Source: Apostichopus californicus
Taxonomy: Eukaryota; Echinodermata; Holothuroidea; Aspidochirotida; Stichopodidae
Length of the DNA stretch: 25,676 nt
Assembly (NCBI GenBank): GCA_020650975.1
Contig: JAIPMN010015184.1
Coordinates: 1 to 25,676, forward strand
Direction of reading: 5' to 3'
Below are positions 1 through 12,100 of this stretch, piece by piece. A program made the translations under genes and the position numbers. The stretch's first letter is position 1, and each line of letters opens with the position of its first letter. The notes below the pieces were generated by a model. It was not told the DNA's origin. It made no database searches and saw only the letters and a program-made list of their open reading frames with translations.

Positions 1-30
1 TCACCTCTACATAATTCCTTGAACACTTAC

Positions 31-198
31 CTTCTTATTGGCCAGTAACACACAGTTTGAATGTTCATGTTCACAAGCTAGTTCATAATCAGGTAGCATG
101 TCGACCAGGTTTTGAACAAAGCCGAGAACTTCTTCATGCCACGGGACGTTCTGCATGGTGAGAGTACTAGCCTTGGACTCCCCACAGTATGTTACACC
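31..198 (-). CDS. TYW1: TYW1 exon 16 (radical-SAM domain, late part)
   Basis: Residues 588-643, phase 0 at both ends. It starts [11 protein letters not shown] and contains PWHEEV and CEHEHSNC, all strongly conserved in the TYW1 family. The acceptor is TCATCAG before 198 and the donor is GTAAGTG at 30-24. The next exon lies beyond base 1. Confidence 0.95.
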
Positions 199-3100
199 CT
201 GATGATTTAAGAACCAAGAACAGTGGTCTCTTAAATGGGAAACTAAAATCAACTTTTAACAAATTTATACAGTGAAGCCTCCCAGGAGCAACAATGGCTT
301 TTAAGGCCTGTCCAGGGAGTAATTTATCCAGCATTAATTGCAAATTGTTATGCAATATGACCAACCAAAGGCAAATATGCATAGCAGTTTCCGTAACAAC
401 AAAACCGTAGTGCTTTCAGCATTTTGTAACCAAGAAAATAAAGCCATGCAAAAATAGCTGAACAAAATGAGATACAGTTCATTATACAGAACCTAAATAG
501 TTTTTTATGAGAAATAAAATCTATGAACCTTGACATTGCTATGTGAAAGGGGAATGACTATATTATTCTACAACACCTAAATATTTCATCAAAACAATGG
601 AACTTACACTTCAATGATGCCATGGCAACCAGAAATTTCAGTCACAGACTATATGTCTGCAAATTACTTTCTGCAACCATGGGGTGTTTACTAATTGATT
701 TGGTGGAATGTAATTCCAACAGAACTGAATATTTCTGAGAAGGCTTTGGAAATGCAAATATTTAAAAGACCATCCAACCACAACCTCACCTTAATTTCGA
801 TGAAGTCTGGCTTTCCAAGGTCGACCAATTCTGCGTAACTTTCTATCTCTTCGCTGTTCCAAGACTTGACAATTGTTAACCTGTAGACAGTTCTTTGACC
901 CTATAAATGTGAAATAAATTCTCAAAACTAGTTAAACAAGCACATGCTACAAAGCAGTAAAAGTTACAGGTTGAACCATTGTTGATTTATTATATATATC
1001 AACATGGACATCTTAGAAAATAAATTCAGATGTCTCTGTAAACAGTGCAGCAAGATAAATTAATCCTGACTGGATGGTTTAGCAAATCAATCGAAACTTG
1101 AGGAGATCCATTGCAAAATAGGGCAGACTGTCTCCATCTGAGAATGTGATAAAAACTACTAGATTATACTACCATCAGCAGTCTTTCTATACCATTACCT
1201 TATCAGAAAGTGCCCGCAAACTACTAGATTATACCATCAACAGTCTTTCTATACCATACCTTATCAGATAGTGCCCGCAAACTACTAGATTATACCATCA
1301 ACAGTCTTTCTATACTGTTACCTTATCAGATAGTGCCCGCAAACTACTAGATTATACGATCAACAGTCTTTCTATACCATACCTTATCAGATAGTGCCCG
1401 CAAACTACTAGATTATACGATCAACAGTCTTTCTATACCATACCTTATCAGATAGTGCCCGCAAACTACTAGATCATACGATCAACAGTCTTTCTATACC
1501 ATTGCCTTATCAGATAGTGCCCGCAAACTACTAGATCATACGATCAACAGTCTTTCTATACCATTGCCTTATCAGATAGTGCCCGCAAACTACTAGATCA
1601 TACCATCAACAGTCTTTCTATACCATTGCCTTATCAGATAGTGCCCGCAAACTACTAGATTACACTACGATCAACAGTCTTTCTATGCCATTACCTTATC
1701 CTATAGTGCTCGCAATCTACTAGATTATACCATCAACAGTCTTTCTATACCATTACCTTATCCTATAGTGCTCGCAATCTACTAGATTATACGATCAACA
1801 GTCTTTCTATACCATTACCTTATCCTATAGTGCTCGCAATCTACTAGATTATACCATCAACAGTCTTTCTATACCATTACCTTATCCTATAGTGCTCGCA
1901 ATCTACTAGATTATACGATCAACAGTCTTTCTATACCATTACCTTATCTGAAAGTGCCCGCAAACTGTCGATGAATCTCTCCCAGAAATCCTTAAACAGC
2001 GGTCTGTCTATCTTCTTGAGACTGTCTTTAGTGCTAGCATCCACACTGACATAGAGCTGAGTGACCGGTAAGAGTTGTCTGTCAACAGAGACATCATCAA
2101 AGGTATTAATGACAGGATAGCAAAGATAACATGTATACAGGTGTGTGATTTATGGACCGTTACAGAAACGCCATTTTATGTTCAATATTTGCAGGCTGCT
2201 AGTGGTTCCCAACCACTTTTGAAACTTGAAAAGTAAAGTTTTCATTATTTTTTTAGTCATATTTTTTTAAGTCATTAACTCCATTTTGCATGAAAGCTAT
2301 CTGATAGAGAAGATGTTTGGACTTACTTGATGGCATCCGGAAACTGAGCGTTAGTGACCAAGAATGTTGATATTTCGTGGCCGTGTAGCATTCTGACCAG
2401 GGTGTTGATTTCAGGGTACATGATAGGTTCTCCTACCAGAGAGAGGGCGCAATGCTTTATTTTCATAGCTTCTTGCATTCTCTCATCCTTCACACCTGGC
2501 ACACCTGAAAATACAAAGAACCAAACAAACAAACGTGGTGTTACAATATATCACAAATTAGCAAAATAATGGAGCAATAACCTTAAAGCATGTATGCTGC
2601 CTGGATTGTTCACTTCAATATATATTGTTTGAAAGTTATCTCTTATCACAAACATTTTAATTCTTCATTCCATGTACAACTTTGATGCTTTATAAAACCC
2701 TTAACCACAAGATGAGGCATAGTCTGTTTCCAATAGACAATATCTCTAGAGTGTGCCTCTGAGGGACATCCTGCTAGGAGCAGACAATGTCATGTCCTCT
2801 GAGGGTGATCCTGCTAGGAGCAGACAATGTCATGTCCTCTGAGGGTCATCCTGCTAGGAGCAGACAATGTCACATCCTCTGAGAGTCATCCTGCTAGAAG
2901 CAGGCAGAATGTCATGTCCTTTGAGGGTCATCCTGCTAGAAGCAGACAATGGCATGTCCTCTGAGGGTCATTCTATTATGAGCAGACACAATGTCATGTC
3001 CTCTGAGGGACATCCTGCTAAGAGTAGACACCATGTCATGTCCTCTGAGGGTCATCATACTAGAAGCAGACAATGGCATGTCCTCTTAGGGTCATCATAC

Positions 3101-6100
3101 TAGGAGCAGACACAATGTCATGTCCTCTGAGGGTCATCCTGCTACGAGCAGACAATGTCATGTCCTCTGAGGGTCATCCTGCCAGGTACAGACACAATGT
3201 CATGTCCACTTAACAATTATACTGTATATCATATTTATAATCCATGAATTTGTGAGAGCTGAGTCACATTAACTTACCTTTAAACTGATTAATCAGCTTG
3301 TAGTGGTTTTCCATTGCACCTTTGACAATAACATCTGGTTGATCCATCTTCCACTTCCATTCTGTACCAACAGGATTTGTATGATGTCTGGGGGCAGAAA
3401 TCATACATATATATATATACTTTATCAAAAATCATTAAATTTATTACAAACTGACCAGAATGTTTCAAAATGTTAGGGATATATAACAGTGAAAGAAAGC
3501 GAAGAGTTCATATCAGCTTGCAGAGTATGTGCACTGTCAATAATTAACACAAGAAGAAATGTCAGCAATAATGTATGTTTTTCAATAAAGTTCCTTAAGA
3601 GTCTGTTTCTATCAAGAGTACCTCAGCAAGTTGACTAGTCTTCTATTTCAAGAAGAACATTTTGAGTTTAAATTAGACAAATAAAATACAAGTTTTGAAG
3701 GAATTTGGAAGAATAGACATAAACAAGGGTGAGGGAGGGCTGGGGTAAGCAAGAGAAGGTGTGTACAATATAGGAAAAATTCTCCCAAGAAATGTGGTTA
3801 GACTTTGTGTTTCAGAAATCCATCAATTTGATCTACTGTCTGTAACAGGGCAAAAGTTATTCCAAAGTTTGGTCAACTTTGTTAACAACTTTCATTACGG
3901 AGAGTATAGTCGCTGACTAAGACGTTTCCAAACTTAACAAATAGAAACATGTATTTGATTGCGTTATGTTTCCAAAGATAATGATATTACTTACCTCCAG
4001 CAGAATACACACTTGTTAGCACATGCCAAGCTGGGCGTAGTCTCCATGCATCGATGACTTTCAATACCATAAAAGGTATGTTTGTAGCAACCACCTCTTC
4101 CCCGAAGCATACTCTGTGTGGGAATAAGATTGACCCTTTAAAATAATGACATTGAATCAACACTACTCTTCTAAAACTCTCTTCAAATATCACCCAAAAG
4201 ACAGACTTCTCTGAATAGTATTCATGAATTTTTACACATTTCTCTTACAGTACATCTCCAGCCTTGAGCTTTACTTTATACGGTTGGATTTGCATTTAGG
4301 GAACACGTCCAATATTTCTTACCTTTGTCCACCTGCAGAGCTTTACTCCTGAATGTGAGCCAATTAATTTGTAACCTGCAAAGAAAGATATTATTAAATC
4401 ATTTATAAAGAGAAACTGCCAATCACTCTACAATTGTGTAATACCACCAATCACCCTACACTATTGTTTAACAATACTACCAATCACCGACACTTGTTTA
4501 GAGACAACACCAATCACCCTACACTGTTTTTTAGAGACATCACCAATCACCCTATACTGTTGTTTAGAGACATTACCGATCAGTCTGCACTGTTGTTTAC
4601 AGAGACCACCAATCACCCTACACTGTTGTTTACAGACACCACCAATCACCCTATACTGTTGTTTAGAGACATCACCGATCATCCTGCACTGTTGTTAACG
4701 ATACCACAAATCACTTACACTATTGTTTATTGATACCACAATCACCCTACACTGTTATTTAATGATACCACCAATCACTTACACTATTGTTTAGAGATAC
4801 CACAACTACCTTACACTGCTGTTTAGAGACATCACCCTACACTGATGTTTAACGATACCAACAATCACTTTATACTATCGTTTCAACATACCTCCAATCA
4901 CTTTAGACTGTTGTTTCATCACAATGTGTGTTTCAATTAATCAATTAATAAACAGTATGATGACTGTTCCGAGGGCTCAGTATATTGAATTGATACATTG
5001 AATATGAAGAACTCAAAATGATCAACATTAACATAGAAATGAGTCGAAACCCCTCGCCAAGTTCATCTACCCCCACCCCTTAGCTGCACCCTCCCCCAGC
5101 TCTCACACCCCTGCCCCCACCCCCTTACCTCCAACAGTAAAAAAAATAATCATTAGTAGAAAACTGTGAAAGAACAGTGACAACCCTTTTCATTGTAACC
5201 AGGGTCCAGTTGTCAGTTTCTAATATATCATTGATAAACCTTTTGATGCACAGCAATCAAAGGGAGGCTGGTTGCAATTTTATGGGGCCATTTGGCCCAT
5301 TCTCACCAGCTATTTTCAGCTTGAATTACCATCAATACTGTTTATGTATTTTCATAGTCATAGTCATATTTAGCCAGAAACTTGAGGTATTCCCATGTAT
5401 GTAACAACATGCCAAGCTTGTTTGTTACTGCAAAGTCTGGTTGAGTGTTATCCAATACCAACTTGCCAAGCTAGTAACAAAGAATACAATTTAACAACAT
5501 TCAACAAAGTAAAAATATTCACATATTAATTTCAGATGAACAGATAACAATCAGCCCTTTGTATTTCTCTGCTTACCTTGTTTGGTCAAGCTTTGTCGGA
5601 TAATAGGAGTAACCATCTCTTTGGTTGAATCCCCTGCCTCATTTTTCTACAAAAATAAATGGATTAAAAAAAGTTCTATCAAAATTATATTTTCGACTAG
5701 ACGGCACATCAATGCAGTTTCAAAAGCAAGTCTCACTGCATGAGATTTGGAAATTACAATCACGCTACGAAAACAAAATCCGGAAATCGTCTACTTTTAA
5801 GTTATTACATAATTGGAGACATTACTTTACCTTCTGTGAAGACTTCATCATGACTCCAAGGTCTTCAACATCTAAGACATTTTTAGAGCTCTCAATATCA
5901 TCATCTTCATCTTCAAAGACTTCTTCCTGTGTCTCCTCCTCCGCCTCCTCTTGTATCTTTAAAGAAATTGACAAAACTCCTTGATATGATCCAAATAAAA
6001 ACATCTCAAGACATAAAGGATGGGATCCATTCATGGTTCCCTTATCTGAGATATCATGCTAGCAAGGTTGTCACGGCTTGACCTCCACTGACCAGTATTG

Positions 6101-9100
6101 GCCTTTGACCTTCCATGCAATGCATTACACCTGCATGCACATGATTTAAATGCTACCTTTGTCATGAAATAAAAAGTGGGAAGGATGGTGGGGGGGGGGC
6201 AGTGGGGGTCTGTACTGAGTGAAATATTGCTTAATACTTCTTAATGATAATAGAGTCATCTGAGGTTAACAATGTCACATAAACATGAGTTAATTTAACT
6301 ATGCAAAAAACCTGATAAGGAAATCTATTAGGCATAATTCTGAGGATCAATCTATTAATTCTGACATAGAAATGTTCAATAGGTTTATTCAGCTTCCATA
6401 TCCCTCAGTGTAAACCAAGAGAGCAACACACACATCATCTCAAGCTCAACTTTAACATTTCCTTCATTAGTGCCTGTATGACCCATCATTAAATTGTGTG
6501 TAACATGTAGTCATCCAGTAGCAGAAAGGGGAAGAGGGATTGGGGGGGGGGGGGCAAGGAGGAGAGGGATGATTGTGGCAAGGGGGATAAGGGAAGGTGA
6601 GATCAACTTTGTCTTAACCTATCATGACCTTACCAAAGTTTGTTTTGATCTACATTATTACTTATCTGAATTAATTAATCTGTCTTGGTTCTAAATTTAA
6701 CCATTGTTTTTATTTACCTTTGTCTTAACTCCATTTGCAACCGTTTTACCATTAGGTGTACCCTCCGCCTTCAATAGGGTTACAATCTTCTTTGCCCATA
6801 CATCAAAGTCCCCTTCAGCACCTAAAATTAGAACAGCAAAATGTCCTCATTTCATACAATACACACAACAAGATGAACCTGTACGAGTAAACACTGCATC
6901 AGGACATTTAAATTATATGAAAAGTTCCGTCTCTTTCAAATTCTAGAAAAAATAAAAACAATACAGAAACATTTTCTGAACTATTTTTTATCATAAGCCT
7001 CATTAGTATCTTTTAGTACACTTTATAAGGTTGAATCCATTTACAATACACTAACTATGATATTCAAAAATATATGTTTCATCAAGGTGATTATTAAAGA
7101 CCATGACTAATTCACCAGCTCTGAAAAATGAAAACAAATCATTATGAAAGTAAATGTGTATCCAACAAACAGCTAAGAGGTACAGCTTGGCCATAATCAT
7201 TAATTCAATTATTTAACGTACCTTTGTAATGTAACATTCCCCATAGCCTGTAAAACAACATCTTTAATGTTTAGTCTAACATACACCTTTAATGCTTAGT
7301 CTAACATATCCCTTTAATGTTTAGTCTAACATACCCCTTTATATTTAGTCTAACATACACCTTTAATGCTTAGTTTAACATATATCCCTTTAATGTTGAT
7401 AATACATTACCAGCTTCTTACTACATACCTCCATGCTTGCTGTTAAGTCTAACATACTCCATTATGTTAAGTCTAACATACACCTTTAATGCTAAGTTTA
7501 ACATATATCCCTTTAATGTTGATAATACATTACCTGCTTCTTACTACATACCTCCATGCTTGCTGTTGGCGACGTTAGCATCACCATAACCTCGTCCAAG
7601 GACTGGTGTTGCATGTAATGTCTTCATCCATACATCAACGCTGCGACTCACCTGAGAATGGTTTAATAATTGGCATGATAATAAAGTCAACAGCAAGTTG
7701 TATCAATCATGTAATTTCTTAACCAATTTTAAGGAAGAATTTTAACTGGTGATGCATAATTAACAATTGAAAAATACTTCTCTACACTAAATCTCTATAT
7801 ACTCTATGTACTCTAATGGTTGATAACAAGTTTTATTTGAAGACTTTAATTACACTGAAGTGAAATTAAAATAAAATACTTTTAGAGTCTGTTAAACAGT
7901 TGAAGTATAAAGCTAAGACTCCTCCAGTACAGATGGTGACAAATGAAATGCTGGACCAGAGGTAGTTTATTCCTCCTCAAACACACCACCCTACATAGCA
8001 TCCTACAACATAAACACATTAGGCACATTTTGTTTTGTGTGCAGGGGTGATAGCATAACAAACAAGTTATTAGATGGCTGTTCTCTTTCCATGAAAGTCT
8101 TTCAGAGGTCAATATCAATGATTATAGAAATTAAATATTATTAAATGTTAATTATTCCGCTAAAATCAACCACTACAGCAATGTGAGCAAATGATATCTA
8201 CAGTGGTGTTCCGTCGAGGTTGACGCTGTAGCAAGTGTTCTTAGTGTGTCCTCATTATAAATGTAACAGTCAACAACAAAGATACATGATAATTGAGTTC
8301 TGCTACTTATTATATCTTTGCATATCCATATATGTGGTATCCTGTCCACGTACAGTATTAAGATACTTCACTGTAGTGGGTTACTTTGATTTTATATTAT
8401 ACTGAACACTACTATTATAATAGAAATACCTTAGAAACTAAACCAGGGTTACTCCTGATGACTAACAGAGGCAGTTACAATTTTATTCAAATTATCAGCA
8501 AGGATTGATGTACCTTGTTATAATTCTCCTTGTACAGAGAATTACCAAGACCAAAGACGCTGTACTTGACTCCCGAGAGAAGTGACCGTGGTACTCTGAA
8601 ATCATTGACCGATTCTTCCAACCAATTATAAAACCAAGCGGCTGATTCTGGTGGTTGACCATCCGTGTACGTAGAAATAATAAAGACAAGGGTACTTGTC
8701 TTCACAAACTGAAAAAGAAAAGAGTTTAAAAGACTCAATTGAAAGCAAAGTTTACGATAAAAGTCAACTTCAAAACACCTAACATCTTGAATGTTTAAGG
8801 CTGCTTTAAAAGTCATTTCTAGACGGTTTAAAGCAATGAAATCGTTCAGAATCAGCAAGATGGATCCCAGAAAGTGGACTCGCTTGTGACATTATTTCTC
8901 TCACTAGGGCAGGACTGCAAAAATACCAAGGTCTTTCTTAATTTATGGAATTATTGTCACAAGAGATGAGAGATGTTTCATTAGTCCCTTCTACATTTCC
9001 AAGGGTATCACACTTACATGATGGCTCATAAAAAATCATTAATGTACAGGTACCTATGCAAAAGACTAATATTCACATTGTAATAAACATTATTGTATTG

Positions 9101-12100
9101 ATCACTGCACGGATTGTGCAGAAATTACACTTATCAAGGATAACAATTGGAAAGAGCAATGGGCTGGATACTTGCTGGGTTATTTATGTAATGAAATGCA
9201 ACAGGGTTTTAATATCACAATTAGTTGAAGTGATGTTTGAAGAGCCTAGGGGATTAGTAGTTCAACAAATTGCTTTCACTTTGGGTAAATAACTCGTTAT
9301 GTGAATTGTGCATACACCTAGTTATTTATTCTGGCAACAGTTTAAATTACTAACCCATAATACTTACATCTGGTAATATATGCTGTTCAGGGTCAAAGGT
9401 CTTCAGGTCAATTACTTTGGCTCCCAGCTTGCTATCCAGAAATTTTTTTTTCAAATTGTCAGCAAATTTCTGCAGGAAAATAAAAGGAAAAGGAGGATTA
9501 ATCCTGTTTCCGTTTTGCAAAGTAGCATAAATAATAAAAACAAAAGCTGATCAGCCAGATATCACAATGAATACAGACCATTCATAAACCACTTGAATGA
9601 AAGCCAAGTATAGGCAAGTATAGGACTCTTTAACATAACGATTATTTGTATTTTCTTACCTGAGCAGTTCCTGTCTGTGTACCATAAAACACCCAGACAT
9701 CATCTCCACTGGATGCTCCATCCTCCTTCTTTGATTTAACTGCCTTTGATGAGGTTGAGCTCTCTTGGGGAGAAGGAGAACTTGGCTTCTCTTGTCTGTT
9801 AAAAAACTTATAAACAGATCAAGAGAGATTATTCCAAAGTTCTGACAGTAAATAATATAAAGAGAGTTAACGGTTTAACTTATTATTAAAAGGACTGTGA
9901 ATTCAAGTAAAGAAGAATCTTGATAGTAATGTACTCTATTTCCCTGAAAAGCTACCTAACTCAGCCAATTCCTCCCATTATATTGTATGGAACAAACAGT
10001 TTCCTAAAGCTATGAAAGTCATAAAATAGTTGTTCCAACTGTCCAAAAATATGCTTGAAGCAGGTTGTACTTTCTAAAGTTGATTGGCCAATGCAGCATA
10101 TATGTATCTAACAAGTTTGAGGAAAGAAATTTATGGCTAGAACGCGATTCAAACCAGTGACCACTGGGTTAATTTTGAGGTACAGAAATATTTAGGTCTG
10201 TTTAGTACAATACATAGAATGAGAAAAGTGCATAAGGCTACCGAGAGAAATGCACAAAATACTATGGGAGATCTGCAAAACGAAACAGAAAACTTGATGA
10301 CTACGTAGATGTACTACTGTAGATATTGCTAACAGTAATTCTCCAAATTTGATGTAAACATGTTCTTACATGTCACCTCAAGTGGTAATGAAACTTGTAA
10401 GTTAGCCATTCAGTGCAAATACATTACAATTCCAAGTATCTATATTCCTTTTCAGTGTTCAGATAGAGTATGCTGATCAAGTCTCTGTGCCTACACCTGA
10501 ATCAATTTATCAAATACAGGATTTCAACATGGAATAACAGAAGCGTGAGTTTAGTTACTGATTGTTGTATCAATTCAAAATCTCTTTTAAACAAAAGAAG
10601 TATTTCAAGATATGTTATCACTATCTTCTCAAAGTGTGAACCAGTTTCATTCATGTTAATTCATCAATTTAAAGCTTGCATGTATGTAACATAAAAGGCT
10701 TACTGTGTTCACGAAAGCTATTGTACAAAGCAGTACAATGGCACCAGCAATGTATGCTGAGCCATGACAACATGGCATCCAATCTTGCAAATAATGAAAG
10801 AGCTGACTAAGTGTGTCGCTGTCATTGTCTGAGGAAAGAGGCAAAGGTAACATGATGATGAGGTAAAATAGGATCTTTATCAGACTCAGAAGTTCAAAAT
10901 TATAGCTACTGGCTGGATGATGCAAGTGCTTGAGAAATCTCTTGGTTAAAATTTAGTTCCCTCTGGCATTTTCCTGAGTTACAGCTCACATGGGAGTAGC
11001 CCAATAGTCTTTGCTGAAAATTAGAAGTAAAATACAGGCTATGAAATTAACCAATGACAATTATATAAGTTGCCTTTATCTGCAAGTAAGCCATGAATGA
11101 ATTTAACATTGCTAGTAAGTCTCATGTCTGATATCAGAACACATGAGGCCATTATTAAGCTTTTTCTATTCACAGATTTGGGGATATTTCTAGGTGGAAC
11201 AGAGCATTAAATCCAGGGATGGGAATGTTTTTAATCAAGGGAAGGCATCTGAATTCCTGGGACTATCTCTGGAAATCAGGGACGTCTGGTCACCTTACCT
11301 TAGTCTGCAAACGCAAAAACAATGCTATAGTCCTAGGGCCTATATGTAATATCTATAGATATAATAATATCTATATAGATAGTCTATAGACCCAGTACAA
11401 TGCAGCTTCAAGGTGGGATTCTACACTCAGCCTTACAATTACATTAAGTTCATTATAGATTTGGAGACACTATTATTAATGACCTTATTAGCTGGGCTAC
11501 AGTAAGCCCAAGTTAATGGGGTTAGGCTTACAGCTCACAGTCATTTTTGACTCTTGAAGACATGAGATGAACATTGCACTGATCTTGACAAATGTTAGTA
11601 AGACTTGTATGGAGGTTTAGATCTAGGCTTAACCTGATTACTTTACGGAACGTTAAAGGTATCACACCACAATTAGAGTAGTGCATGCCTGAAAGGATAG
11701 CCTTCTGAAAATAGCCCTAAAGTACCGCACTGATTTTGGGGGCATTTTTTAAGTCCTGAAATCATCATCATTCCTTTTTATGCTTGGATGTTAAAGAGGT
11801 TTAATTTAACTACTGATAAGTGATTGTCTGGAAATCTAGTGGTTTGAAGGTGATTTAAGGTATTTTAGCTCAAAATCTAGACGGTCATGTTGGCAAAAGT
11901 TGAGCGTGCTGTGATAGCAAAAGGCATCAGCTTCATATGGTGGGTAGGACATGTCAGTTGAAAACTTCCATCTATGCTCTAGCGGCATAGGAAAGTGACA
12001 AGTTGTAAGTCAATGGGAGCAATTAATTGTGGTGCGACAACATAAGTCATAACTTAAATCACATTGTGACAAATCATGGACCTAGGACTAAGCCTAGCCT

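Noticed and set aside
2867-3103. 78-codon plus-strand open frame with repeated peptide units
   Set aside because: It lies wholly inside the 40-42 bp minisatellite in TYW1 intron 12. The periodic peptide comes from the repeat.
3987-4193. 68-codon minus-strand frame over TYW1 exon 11
   Set aside because: It is a different frame from the conserved exon and runs into intron on both sides.
4434-4733. Open frames on both strands with repeated TTNHPTLLF-like and VIGxVxKQQ-like units
   Set aside because: They are a product of the intron 9 minisatellite, whose unit is near 33 bp and so keeps frames open. The frames overlap on opposite strands.
1160-4920. Regular repeats that might suggest a CRISPR array
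   Set aside because: Units are directly tandem without unique spacers, and the setting is an animal gene.
5401-5475. Possible extra TYW1 exon near two GCCAAGCT motifs
   Set aside because: The translation does not fit the family, and exon 9 joins exon 10 in perfect phase without it.
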